64,000 bases of DNA from a virus: positions 1 to 64,000 of IMG/VR virus record IMGVR_UViG_3300043774_000656, one strand, 5' to 3'. Shown one piece after another: positions 54,252 to 62,500 of the stretch (position 1 is the first letter of the stretch; every line of letters starts with the position of its first letter). The notes beneath the pieces are model-generated. The model was not told the origin of the DNA, made no database searches, and saw only the letters and a program-made list of their open reading frames with translations. Made by a program: the position numbers and the translations under genes.

Positions 54252-56183
54252 TTACAATTGTGTCGTAATAAGATTGCCATAGTCATCCACTGTTATGGCA
54301 AATCTAGTGCCATTAGGTGAAGCTAAGATAATACAACCTTCAGGTGCTGAAGGGTTTGTTACATCAGCAGGTTGTGTTAGTTCTAAATAAGTTGCACTTC
54401 CGGCAATTTCAATAGGAGTGGCTGTAGAAAAACCATTTTGACAAACATCATTCAAATCTACACTGATATCTATTGCAACAGAATTTGTACCGCCTGTCGA
54501 AGGTGATGTATTTACTGTTGTTCCAATACCATCTACGAAATCTATACCGGTAAATGAGCCATCTAGTGAACCGTTTGCATATATGTCGATCTGATTAGGT
54601 GTTGCAATATTAGCCTCAACCGCTACAGTATCTGTGCCAGCCTGGTCTGTTACAGTCCAGGTTATTTCAGTATTGTCTTTAAACGCTAAATTAAGACGAG
54701 GTGCATTCAATACTGTTATAACCGCAGGCGCAGGATCCTGTACACCTACTATAACCTTTGATTCAGCTTCTACGGTTACATTATCACCGGTACCAAGAGT
54801 TGCTGTAAATATAACATTACTAGTATCTGTAAAATCCAGATTATGTACAGTACCAACACTTGAAGTATTAGATTGCACTGTTATCTTCGGGTCTACAAGC
54901 TCAACAGTAGCTGCACTTGAAGTTACACCTGTCACTGTAAAGCTACCAAAGCTATTTGCAATAAAATCTAGACCAGCATATGCTCCTATAAGTGTGCCAT
55001 CTTCATATACATCTATGATGGCTGAACTAGCCGCAGAAAGGTCTATTACGTTAGGTGTAGTTGTATCAATGGTAATACTACCATCAGTTGATGATAAAAC
55101 TCTATAAGCCGTGTTTGTAAATGGGCCACCATAAGTACTAGCTATTATATAGTCACTTGAATCAGTCGGTTTACTAGTTACATTATTCCAGTGTACTTGA
55201 CCGCCACCGCCAGATGTTGTTAACTGTGTTTTTGTAAAATATCTAGTATCGTGATTATGGGCAAATGGCGCGGTTGCGAAACCCGTGTCAAGACTATAAG
55301 TCATTGCTACGTTATTCCATTTACCGGTGCCAAAATTATATCTAAGCAATTGATTATTAGCTAATGCTGAAAATTGTACATCACTTAAACCTGAAAGTGA
55401 AGCAGAGACTGCAGCCTGGTTTTCCCATTTCTTTGTACTGTTATTCCAAACTAATGTATGACCAGTTGCAAGAGTACCTGTATTTATAGTTACGTCTTCT
55501 AATTGATTATTAGAGTTAGGATAAAGTATAGAGTAGTTAGTTAATGTAGTAGGAACTATAGTATGGGTATGTACATTGTAGTCAGCAGCAAGTGCGGAAA
55601 TATCAACACCATCTACAGTTATGGCATTTGCAAGTGTGATATTACCAGTAAAATATGATGTGCCGTATACAGTTAATTTATAAAGGCTATTTACATTACC
55701 ACTCCCTATAATAACCTGCCCGGTATGTATGGCTTTTGCATTATTTACACCAGCTCCAATGCTTGGATCACCCACTGGCAACCACCACTTAACAGCATTA
55801 TCTTTTATACTTAGGTTTGCATTAGCTCCTACAATTGAAATATTGAAGTCATCAGGTGCAACTGTAAGTGTATTAACTGAACCTGATGTTGTACCATCTG
55901 TTACAGTGATGTTAGTACCAGCTGCAGCAGCTGCACCAATTGCCTCCCATTGTGCAGGATCCCATGCACTTACAGGACCATTATCAACTAAAGCTCTATA
56001 CCATGCTAGACCTGAAGCACTTCCTGTATCATCTGGATCGTGATAAACAATATAGCCTTCTTTATAATATCTGGTTGGTACCCAAGGATTTGCAACATAG
56101 AGGAAGTTGCTATCTACTTCACCCCAAGATAATTCTCTTTGTTGCTCGGTCCTTAGTTTAATATATTCTGATAAATGCGCCAT
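54252..56183 (-). CDS. Tail fibre protein with HxH metal-binding-type motifs
   Basis: 643 residues. A fibre-type N-terminal region (LSWGEVDSNFLYVANPWVPT ... AWYRALVD) precedes Thr/Asn/Gly-rich repeats. Segments VHTHTIVP (about 205) and FAHNHDTRYFTKTQL (about 312-326) are typical of fibre shafts, where HxH or HNHD motifs in trimers coordinate iron or other metals, as in the T4 long-tail-fibre tip. The final 200 residues are beta-helix-like. Likely receptor-binding or a shaft, though the receptor cannot be predicted. The gene sits at the start of the tail block. Confidence 0.75.
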   Translation of the reverse strand: MAHLSEYIKLRTEQQRELSWGEVDSNFLYVANPWVPTRYYKEGYIVYHDPDDTGSASGLAWYRALVDNGPVSAWDPAQWEAIGAAAAAGTNITVTDGTTSGSVNTLTVAPDDFNISIVGANANLSIKDNAVKWWLPVGDPSIGAGVNNAKAIHTGQVIIGSGNVNSLYKLTVYGTSYFTGNITLANAITVDGVDISALAADYNVHTHTIVPTTLTNYSILYPNSNNQLEDVTINTGTLATGHTLVWNNSTKKWENQAAVSASLSGLSDVQFSALANNQLLRYNFGTGKWNNVAMTYSLDTGFATAPFAHNHDTRYFTKTQLTTSGGGGQVHWNNVTSKPTDSSDYIIASTYGGPFTNTAYRVLSSTDGSITIDTTTPNVIDLSAASSAIIDVYEDGTLIGAYAGLDFIANSFGSFTVTGVTSSAATVELVDPKITVQSNTSSVGTVHNLDFTDTSNVIFTATLGTGDNVTVEAESKVIVGVQDPAPAVITVLNAPRLNLAFKDNTEITWTVTDQAGTDTVAVEANIATPNQIDIYANGSLDGSFTGIDFVDGIGTTVNTSPSTGGTNSVAIDISVDLNDVCQNGFSTATPIEIAGSATYLELTQPADVTNPSAPEGCIILASPNGTRFAITVDDYGNLITTQL

Positions 56184-56208
56184 GGCTTTATATTTGTTTA
56201 TTTATTGA

Positions 56209-56922
56209 TCAGGGTGTTGTACGTAAATACATTTTACGCAAAGGTGCAGTGCTAATACCTGCTGTAAGCGGGGTCTTGTTTATAACAAAGAAAAGCTTGT
56301 AAAGTTCAAACGTAAACTCAACATAGCCTATAGCGGCATAGCATAAATTAACATACTGACCCTGTATGAATAATCTATTCAGTCTACCAAATATCTTATT
56401 GTAAACATCTATAAAACCAGCTACAGTATTTTTAAATCTTTCTATTACTACTGCTATCTGATCTTGTCTTCTAAGGTCAAATCTGCTACTGTTGATTATC
56501 TTAAGTGCACTGGTTACATCCTTAACAGTAAAGGACATTTGATATTCTTTTATGTAGCTATTGATATTAAAACTTTCAAGTGCTACAAGGTTACCTACAT
56601 TACAGAAAAACTCAGATGACTCAAAGTACACCTGAAATGGGTCATAGGTATTATAAAGAAATTGACCAACCGTTGTTGTAACAGGTTCCTGTATAGCTAA
56701 TCTTGGATCGTCTGTGTAGGGACTTCTTTTAGACTGGACCTTTTTAAGATACTTATTGGTATATTCCAATTTAAGTGCCTCAAGTGTCGGATAGGTGACA
56801 TATTGTTTTTTAGCACCCTTTTGAGTATAACTTACTCTTATTTCAGTAGCAGTAAATGAATTTTTACGTAATGACTCCAGTAAATCAATAATAGTCTTAA
56901 CCGAAGTAGACTCAATAACCAT
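56209..56922 (-). CDS. Unknown protein at the head of a late operon
   Basis: 237 residues, helix-rich with many aromatics (FEFNGKT-like features absent). Segments such as LYNTYDPFQVYFESSEFF and FVINKTPLTAGISTAPLRK show no catalytic motif or membrane helix. It is the first gene after the perfect copy of the late-type promoter, so it is probably expressed late with the tail genes downstream. Family not recognised. Confidence 0.55.
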   Translation of the reverse strand: MVIESTSVKTIIDLLESLRKNSFTATEIRVSYTQKGAKKQYVTYPTLEALKLEYTNKYLKKVQSKRSPYTDDPRLAIQEPVTTTVGQFLYNTYDPFQVYFESSEFFCNVGNLVALESFNINSYIKEYQMSFTVKDVTSALKIINSSRFDLRRQDQIAVVIERFKNTVAGFIDVYNKIFGRLNRLFIQGQYVNLCYAAIGYVEFTFELYKLFFVINKTPLTAGISTAPLRKMYLRTTP

Positions 56923-56935
56923 TAAGTATGTGCGC

Positions 56936-56954
56936 TATTTTGAGTATATATTTA
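56936..56954 (-). promoter_or_regulatory. Late-type promoter (perfect copy of motif at 44436)
   Basis: The minus strand reads TAAATATATACTCAAAATA, identical over 19 bases to 44436-44454. It ends 14 nt before the start codon at 56922 and overlaps the stop of the dCMP deaminase gene by three bases. It separates nucleotide-metabolism genes from the tail block. Confidence 0.7.
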
Positions 56955-57440
56955 GCACTGTTGGCACTGTATGCCAGCTCTCATCAAAAGTTCCAAACCA
57001 TCTTTCTGTCTATACTCTTCTCTATAGAAAACTCTCTTAATTCCAGATTGGATTATAAGCTTTGCGCATTCAAAGCACGGGGAAAGTGTAACATATAAAT
57101 CTGCGTCTTCTGAGCTGTTTGAAGATTTTGCAACTTTACTGATAGCATTTGACTCAGCATGTAGAACCTCTCTTTTTGTAATAAGCTTTTTTGCTATACC
57201 GTTATCCAGTTCATATCCATAATCTATCAAAAGTTCTGCAGCATCAGGATTGTCATAATATCTTTCTTCATATTCCTCACAATCATTACCAAATCCATTA
57301 GGTGTGCCATTATAACCATGGCTTATAATAGCCCCATCCTTGACCAAAATACATCCGACCTTTTTACGTTCAGCATATGACAACTGAGAAATTTCCTCAG
57401 CGATATTCATATAGACTTTATTTATGTCGATTCTTGGCAT
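56952..57440 (-). CDS. dCMP deaminase
   Basis: 162 residues. The zinc-dependent deaminase signature is complete: HAE at 94-96 and PCFEC at 121-125. An N-terminal YAERKKVGCILV and an HGYNGTPNGF loop are typical of phage and bacterial dCMP deaminases. It converts dCMP to dUMP, feeding thymidylate synthesis with the dUTPase at 4944-5387. T4-type enzymes are allosterically regulated by dCTP and dTTP. The gene lies right after the ATP-grasp gene. Confidence 0.95.
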   Translation of the reverse strand: MPRIDINKVYMNIAEEISQLSYAERKKVGCILVKDGAIISHGYNGTPNGFGNDCEEYEERYYDNPDAAELLIDYGYELDNGIAKKLITKREVLHAESNAISKVAKSSNSSEDADLYVTLSPCFECAKLIIQSGIKRVFYREEYRQKDGLELLMRAGIQCQQC

Positions 57441-57469
57441 AAGTCTTATATTCTATAAAGTAAAATGGT

Positions 57470-58567
57470 TTAGAGATTGACGCCGTACCAGAAAGCAGGA
57501 TTGTCATACAAACACTCAGGTATCTTATAGCCTAAGATGTATTTGCCGGTGGCAGTGATTGCACTATACATAGAAGTCTTCATTTTATCTATGTCAGATC
57601 CTGATATCTTTAAGCCATAAAAATCTTGAACAAGATTCAGATACATTAAATGTGATGTAATACCATTTTGGCCAGGTTGAGTATTGACCTCAATTAACCA
57701 ATGTTTACCTTCTACATCTACTGCAACGTCAATTGCAAACATATTCATACCTGGACTAACAGATAAAACGTCCTTGACCATATTTGAAATTTCATCTATG
57801 CTTGGGCAATTCTCATCACCATTGTAAATATCAACAGCAGTCCATGTAAATTTAGAACTTTCATTATCTGCAATCTCATCATGTGATGAACCTTCTGCAA
57901 CACGTAGAGACATTGCTTTTTCGTTTGCTGGTGTTCTAAGTGACAGGGAAAGTAACTTAGGCGTCTGATCTTTTTTACCTTTAAAGATTATCGCCCTGTA
58001 CTCTTTATCAATCTTGAAAGCTTCTTGATACAGATCATAACTATCTTCAGTAGCTGTAAGCTCTTCATAGGTATCAAATTTCTTGACGCCTTTTGATTGC
58101 CATGAAGCTTCTGCTTTCGCTATGATTGGAAATTTTAAAGTTTTAGTTTCAGCAACACTGAATACTGTCTTAGCAACATACTTACTACCTGCAATATTTA
58201 GTTCCTTATACAGATTGACCTTTCTTAATTTAAGAGAGTCTTCCGGTAAATTATACATTAACTGCGGATTGTAACCAGAGTCAAGCACAGATTGTGTATA
58301 TGTAGTAACGTAGCCTAGAGCAGGCAGACCGTCATTTATCTTTTTAGTATTACCTATAAAATCAAGTTGCTTGATAACATTGAAAAGATCATGTTGAGCT
58401 ATGTCATAAATTTCATCTATGCCAGTTGCTTTATCAATTCCGAACCAGTGTTCACCAGAAAAGCAATTAACCTTTTTGGCAATCAGCATGTCGAACCTGT
58501 TATCAGGAGCCTCTCTCATATGTGAAAGACCCTCATTTACGAATTGTTTAAACGAATGTAATTTCAT
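57470..58567 (-). CDS. Capsid-targeting-type ATP-grasp ligase
   Basis: 365 residues. The first 12 residues, MKLHSFKQFVNE|G, are capsid-targeting-like with a phi-x-E cut site. ATP-grasp features follow: FPIIAKAEASWQSKGV (146-161, the nucleotide-binding Lys loop), QEAFKIDKEYRAIIF (181-195), and the metal-binding strand pair FAIDVAVDVEGKHWLIEVNT then QPGQNG (287-312; acidic E303 and N305). Such enzymes make amide or related bonds between a carboxylate and an amine or similar nucleophile via an acylphosphate. Residue 12 cleavage would leave the catalytic domain intact. It overlaps the previous capsid-targeting gene by TAATG. Substrate unknown. Confidence 0.78.
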   Translation of the reverse strand: MKLHSFKQFVNEGLSHMREAPDNRFDMLIAKKVNCFSGEHWFGIDKATGIDEIYDIAQHDLFNVIKQLDFIGNTKKINDGLPALGYVTTYTQSVLDSGYNPQLMYNLPEDSLKLRKVNLYKELNIAGSKYVAKTVFSVAETKTLKFPIIAKAEASWQSKGVKKFDTYEELTATEDSYDLYQEAFKIDKEYRAIIFKGKKDQTPKLLSLSLRTPANEKAMSLRVAEGSSHDEIADNESSKFTWTAVDIYNGDENCPSIDEISNMVKDVLSVSPGMNMFAIDVAVDVEGKHWLIEVNTQPGQNGITSHLMYLNLVQDFYGLKISGSDIDKMKTSMYSAITATGKYILGYKIPECLYDNPAFWYGVNL

Positions 58568-58830
58568 TAGTACTCTGCGCCTTTTATGTCACCATACATG
58601 ACTTCGACCTGCTTACCTTTTTTATCTAGAGCTTTGAAGCCAACGTTGTTGCCATCATGTATGATGCCATTCTTGTCGTGCATAAAAGATGTGATGAAAT
58701 ATCTCTCATTATCTTTAGTGATAATATCTACCTCATCATGTTTTTTAAGCAAATCTTGTATTATCTCCTGGGTAAAATCAACATCCTTTGTTGATTTTTT
58801 TTCCAAAATAAAATCTCTAAATTTCTTCAT
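58567..58830 (-). CDS. Small capsid-targeting-type protein
   Basis: 87 residues. The N-terminus MKKFRDFILE|K is capsid-targeting-like. The rest is a small alpha/beta fold of unknown type (ITKDNERYFITSFMHDKNG, FKALDKKGKQVEVMYGD), similar in size to other DNA- or protein-binding modules. It is coupled to the ATP-grasp gene by TAATG, so the pair may be packaged together. A GATATATAC sequence lies directly upstream of the start, possibly a promoter. Confidence 0.65.
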   Translation of the reverse strand: MKKFRDFILEKKSTKDVDFTQEIIQDLLKKHDEVDIITKDNERYFITSFMHDKNGIIHDGNNVGFKALDKKGKQVEVMYGDIKGAEY

Positions 58831-58840
58831 GATGTATATA

Positions 58841-59182
58841 TCATTTCATGAAAACCTGTATACAGATGATACCACCGGCAAGCAATAAAGAAAGACCGGT
58901 CTTCAGGTTTACATTTTCACCCATGTAGTAATAAGCCAGAATAGTAAACACAAAAACACCGGTAGCAAAACCTAACATTCTGCCAGGCCATGTGGCACCA
59001 AATCCTTCATAGCTCATTCTTGTTGCATGGATAAACAGATAAGAAATAGGTACACCAAATAGAGATACAAGTAAAGTATTGCTCTTAAACCAGTTAGAGA
59101 TAAACTGACCATTTGATTGATACCAGATAAGTATTTGACCTATCGTAAATAGAGTCATTGAGAGCAAAATGTTCTTATTCAT
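58841..59182 (-). CDS. Small membrane protein with about four transmembrane helices
   Basis: 113 residues. Hydrophobic helices lie at about 5-22, 37-52, 69-84 and 93-111, with small polar loops (e.g. MGENVNLKTG). The C-terminal helix pair resembles the drug/metabolite-transporter (SMR/EamA) style, but no specific motif was seen. I recall similar phage membrane proteins. It starts 8 bases inside the end of the glycosylase gene. Could affect host membrane or lysis, but no holin feature can be claimed. Confidence 0.65.
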   Translation of the reverse strand: MNKNILLSMTLFTIGQILIWYQSNGQFISNWFKSNTLLVSLFGVPISYLFIHATRMSYEGFGATWPGRMLGFATGVFVFTILAYYYMGENVNLKTGLSLLLAGGIICIQVFMK

Positions 59183-59999
59183 TATTCATAAATTTCTTGT
59201 GGTACCAAAATCTACGGCCTTTACTATCTTCAACACTTTCCATTTTACCATAACATTGAAGCCAGTCTCTGAATGATGTATCTGCAAGTCTACCCATCTT
59301 TTCATTGATACGTCCTCTACCATAGCCACGTTTAAATGGATTATCCCAATCTTTAAGTTCACCACCTCCTACTAGATAAGCTTCCTGGCAAACATCATGA
59401 CAAAGCTCAAGCAGGTCATCACTTAAAATCTTAACTGCTGGTAAAAATGGATTGACTCCTGATCTATAAAGGATCTCAGCTCTTAGATAGTTGCCGATAC
59501 CGTTAAAGTATTTTTGATCCATCATTATTTCATAGATGGGCTTTTCGAAAAGCTTTTTATTTGAAGATGACTTGACGTGTTCTACGAAGCCTTCATACTC
59601 TGAAAGCGGGCAAGGGCCTCTCTTATTACTCCAACTTTCAGTCCAGTCCCATTTTGCAAATCGACGGACGTCTACCATCATTAGACTATATCCATCTTCT
59701 CTATAAAATTTAAGATGTGCATGTTTAACCATTTCACCGGGACTGGCAAGATACCAGTTGCCGCTCATGCCCATTGCAAACTTAATGCTACGTTCCTCAC
59801 CTGCCATTGATATTAAGGTAAGCATTAATTCCTTACCTCGGCTTTGGGCCTCAATTGTAAAAGGCATTCCTCCAAATGGATCTTCCATTTGAGTTTTAAC
59901 TTTAGTCTCAGGTGACTTTCTGATGTTAGTGTATATCTGACCTTCTGAAACTGAGTTAATGTACTCAGACATGATTTTGACTTCTGCTAATTCAGGCAT
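59175..59999 (-). CDS. Formamidopyrimidine/endonuclease VIII-like DNA glycosylase (Fpg/Nei family)
   Basis: I place the start at 59999 (275 residues) rather than a longer 292-residue reading from 60053. The family needs an N-terminal Pro as the catalytic nucleophile after Met removal, and the sequence there reads MPELAEVK; the ATG also overlaps the previous stop as ATGCCTGA. The Lys and Arg of the beta-loop (SRGKELML) and the H2TH motif (FNGIGNYLRAEILYRSGVNP) are present. The C-terminal Cys4 zinc finger is absent; the end (YGKMESVEDSKGRRFWYHKK) looks like a zinc-less finger. It excises oxidised bases, protecting phage DNA. Confidence 0.87.
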   Translation of the reverse strand: MPELAEVKIMSEYINSVSEGQIYTNIRKSPETKVKTQMEDPFGGMPFTIEAQSRGKELMLTLISMAGEERSIKFAMGMSGNWYLASPGEMVKHAHLKFYREDGYSLMMVDVRRFAKWDWTESWSNKRGPCPLSEYEGFVEHVKSSSNKKLFEKPIYEIMMDQKYFNGIGNYLRAEILYRSGVNPFLPAVKILSDDLLELCHDVCQEAYLVGGGELKDWDNPFKRGYGRGRINEKMGRLADTSFRDWLQCYGKMESVEDSKGRRFWYHKKFMNNE

Positions 60000-60192
60000 C
60001 TGCTTCTTTGCTAGTGAAAATGTAGGTGTTATCAAAATCACCATAAGGTTCACCTAGCGTCACATTAAAATGTTTTCTTAGTTCGGTCAATTCAGACTGA
60101 AGCAAGTTTACACCTAATCTATAAGACGCTTGTGTCTTAAGTCTTTCGTTTACGTGATTGATGATAACTACCAACTTTTCTGGGTTAAACAT
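59992..60192 (-). CDS. Small unknown protein between ligase and glycosylase
   Basis: 66 residues, helical N-terminus (VVIINHVNERLKTQASYRLG) and a short C-terminal strand region. It overlaps the DNA ligase stop by TAATG and the glycosylase start by 8 bases, so it is co-translated with them. No family recognised. Confidence 0.5.
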   Translation of the reverse strand: MFNPEKLVVIINHVNERLKTQASYRLGVNLLQSELTELRKHFNVTLGEPYGDFDNTYIFTSKEADA

Positions 60193-61517
60193 TATTTGAC
60201 ATTATTTATATTGTCGGCTTCTGACTTATCATTCCTGATCTCAATAAACCTAGGTAAGAAAAGGCTATGGTTGCCATGCTTATCCGTAATGCTCAAGTTA
60301 TATTGAATGGCTACGATTTTGCCGATCAGCTCATTCTTATTTATCAAACCATTGAACATTTCAAGATCAGCATCAGTAAAGCCAGAACCAACGTCTACTC
60401 TCAATTTGCCAGTAGAGTCAGATACACAGAGACTGCCAACATAACCTGTACGTCGACCTTCACCTGGGATCCAGCCTGTAACAATTAAGTCACAGTCATT
60501 AACTTCCTTAAGCTTGATCCAGTTTCTGCTACGTTTACATTCATACACTGCATCAGTTTTGCAGATAACACCTTCACCGCCGTTCTTAACAATTTCTTTA
60601 TACTGATCCATCATCTCATTGACGCTATTGAAAGTCCAACGCTCTGATAGACAAATATGCTTACAGTTTTCTGTCAGATGTAACCACAGCAAATCAAGAA
60701 CATTTCTACGATCAGTATACTTTATTTTACCTTTACCTGCAGTAAGTACCTTTTCTTCCTCAAAGTCAAATATGTTGAACATGAACTCTTTAGAAATTTC
60801 TCCATCTACTTTACCCTTGAGCATTCTGTTCAGTTTACCTGATACTGACTTGCGATCATGGTCAGTTAGCTCACCATCAAAGAACCAGCCTTCAAAATCA
60901 AAGTTAGGATTTGAGGCTACCATCTTATGAAGCTCGATATTCACATACTTCATATGTTCAGTAGGTACCTGATTGAAGTTTCTGGTAAAATACTGGAAGT
61001 CACCGTCTTTATAGATTGCAATAATACGAACTCCGTCATATTTATGCTCACAGTAGATGGTGTCCCATTTTTCAATAAGCTCTACGTCATCTTCTGAAAG
61101 CATCAAGCTTGGGTTAGGTATCAGCTCACGTCCTACAGCTTTATTGATAGACTTAGCCTGTATACCTATGTTGAGGTTCTTAGTAAGTACATCATAAAGT
61201 GTTTGTTGCAATTCAGATGGGAAACTAGATATAACCCAGTGTGCCTCTTCGCGCAATTCTTTATTTGCAGACTTAGCGTCTTTAAGTTTTTGTACTAGAT
61301 CTTTAACCGCCTTAAATGTATCTGAAGTCCCAAATACAATTCCTACTTCCATGTCTAGCTTATTAAGCTTGGTAGTAATAAATGGGTTGTATGCAACCTC
61401 AAGTAGAAACTCCAATTCAGGAGTTAGATTCTGCTTAAGTATACGCTGCATCTGGTCCTGTGAACCTTTACCAGTACAGGCTGCAATTTTTTGCAATGTC
61501 TCTAATGCTTTAATCAT
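60192..61517 (-). CDS. ATP-dependent DNA ligase (T4 gp30-like)
   Basis: 441 residues (T4 gp30 has 487). Motif I is EHKYDGVR with the adenylated Lys at 159; motif III is FDGEL near 220; motif IV EGVICK; motif V WIKLKEV; motif VI lies in the OB-domain end (RPR-like region FLPRFIEIRNDK). An N-terminal helical domain of about 140 residues contains NLNIGIQAKSINKAVGR, typical of ATP-dependent ligases. It seals nicks in replication and repair. It follows the small gene at 61519 by one base and precedes the base-excision glycosylase, a sensible repair cluster. Confidence 0.95.
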   Translation of the reverse strand: MIKALETLQKIAACTGKGSQDQMQRILKQNLTPELEFLLEVAYNPFITTKLNKLDMEVGIVFGTSDTFKAVKDLVQKLKDAKSANKELREEAHWVISSFPSELQQTLYDVLTKNLNIGIQAKSINKAVGRELIPNPSLMLSEDDVELIEKWDTIYCEHKYDGVRIIAIYKDGDFQYFTRNFNQVPTEHMKYVNIELHKMVASNPNFDFEGWFFDGELTDHDRKSVSGKLNRMLKGKVDGEISKEFMFNIFDFEEEKVLTAGKGKIKYTDRRNVLDLLWLHLTENCKHICLSERWTFNSVNEMMDQYKEIVKNGGEGVICKTDAVYECKRSRNWIKLKEVNDCDLIVTGWIPGEGRRTGYVGSLCVSDSTGKLRVDVGSGFTDADLEMFNGLINKNELIGKIVAIQYNLSITDKHGNHSLFLPRFIEIRNDKSEADNINNVK

Positions 61518-61518
61518 A

Positions 61519-61818
61519 TTATGCGTGTGTATGTTCTAATTGAAAAGTTAACTCTAATCCCCATGGGAGTTTATAAGCAGTGAAACCGCCTGTGCCTACG
61601 TTTGTAACGTCTGCTTTATCATAGATAGCCCTTGTCAAAAGATCCCTTGCCGTAAAGCGTAAATCGTCCATATCTGGTACTTCCATTCTTCCGTCACCCT
61701 TATACCATTTCCAGTCCTTTTCCTGCATGTGGTTTAACACCGCTTCGAAGTTAAAGCTTTTCATAATGTCGTAAGCTTTTTTCTCAAGTTCAGAATCTGT
61801 GAATTTTTCGTGTGCCAT
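61519..61818 (-). CDS. Small conserved phage protein (unknown)
   Basis: 99 residues, Trp/Met-rich: EKDWKWYKGDGRMEVPDMDD, then RAIYDKADVTNVGTGGFTAY and LTFQLEHTHA. I recall similar short proteins in large phages, but no function is known to me. It starts a run with DNA ligase. The promoter-like GTTATATTTACAC lies about 20-35 nt upstream. Confidence 0.6.
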   Translation of the reverse strand: MAHEKFTDSELEKKAYDIMKSFNFEAVLNHMQEKDWKWYKGDGRMEVPDMDDLRFTARDLLTRAIYDKADVTNVGTGGFTAYKLPWGLELTFQLEHTHA

Positions 61819-61837
61819 GTTGATTATGTTTATTGTT

Positions 61838-61853
61838 ATGGTGTAAATATAAC
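61838..61853 (-). promoter_or_regulatory. Possible early promoter of the ligase operon
   Basis: The minus strand reads GTTATATTTACACCAT, nearly identical to the element before 62458. TATATTTA fits the -7 TAnnTTTG pattern of Bacteroidota; a TTTC about 20 nt further upstream is a weak -33 element. Confidence 0.45.
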
Positions 61854-61888
61854 TAGACTAGGTTCAATCTGAAAGTTATTTGCAGATT

Positions 61889-62458
61889 TTACTTTTTCCA
61901 GTTATTGAAAGCCCATGAGACATCTTCTGAAACATGAGCTTTAGGTTGAGATGGTTCGTACTTACTATAAGGATTGTAGACAGGCTTGCTGGTCTGTTCA
62001 GGCTTTAAGCTTGCAGCCATTGATTTCAGTATACTGAATAGTCTGTGCGACTGGCCTATACTGATAATACTGTCTCTAACGTTTTTATAAATGAAAGCAC
62101 TTGCTGATTCATAACCTTCGTTTTCCAGCAAGTCAATTACTTTAGCACCGACTTCATTGAATACGTCTTCAGAAGGATTAAGGACTGGAGCAACTTTGCA
62201 AATACCAATACCGCTAAGCTTCTGTTTATCGGATTTGCCGGACATCATTCCTCGCATTACACCAAAGCCACTACGTCTTGAGGCTTTATTGATAAGCTCT
62301 GCTGTCTGCTTATCTACTGGTTGAACTGTGTTGCCGGTTTTGTGATATACGATATCTACACAACCATAAGACTCTACTGTACTACAAGTTACGCAAACTT
62401 TATAGCCAAGTTCTGCCCTTTTTACAGGCATGTCGTTTTTACATTTCGCACATTTCAT
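61889..62458 (-). CDS. Zinc-ribbon protein of Bacteroidota-phage type (unknown)
   Basis: 189 residues. Two CxxC pairs at the N-terminus (MKCAKCKNDMP and YKVCVTCSTVE) form a zinc ribbon; the following segment GCVDIVYHKTGNTVQPV is, as I recall, commonly seen with it in phage proteins. The C-terminal half is helical (VIDLLENEGYESASAFIYK) with a Ser/Pro/Lys-rich tail. Possibly nucleic-acid binding or a transcription modulator; function not known. It has the best host-type promoter in the window. Confidence 0.65.
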   Translation of the reverse strand: MKCAKCKNDMPVKRAELGYKVCVTCSTVESYGCVDIVYHKTGNTVQPVDKQTAELINKASRRSGFGVMRGMMSGKSDKQKLSGIGICKVAPVLNPSEDVFNEVGAKVIDLLENEGYESASAFIYKNVRDSIISIGQSHRLFSILKSMAASLKPEQTSKPVYNPYSKYEPSQPKAHVSEDVSWAFNNWKK

Positions 62459-62463
62459 AGTGT

Positions 62464-62493
62464 AAATATAACAAGCATCTTTTGCCTGTCAAA
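62464..62493 (-). promoter_or_regulatory. Bacteroidota-type promoter, near-leaderless transcript
   Basis: The minus strand carries TTTG (62493-62490), a 19-nt spacer, then TATATTT (62470-62464), fitting the -33 TTTG / -7 TAnnTTTG pattern of the Bacteroides primary sigma factor. Transcription would begin at or within a few bases of the ATG at 62458. Confidence 0.6.
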
Positions 62494-62500
62494 GAAATCT

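Noticed and set aside
60000-60053. The 17-18 residue N-terminal extension of the glycosylase
   Set aside because: Adding MNLMVILITPTFSLAKKQ ahead of MPELAEV would bury the catalytic Pro that must be N-terminal, and it overlaps the preceding gene.
61866-61888. Possible terminator hairpin after the zinc-ribbon gene
   Set aside because: Only a 6-bp AT-rich stem (AATCTG/CAGATT) with an 11-base loop; too weak to call.
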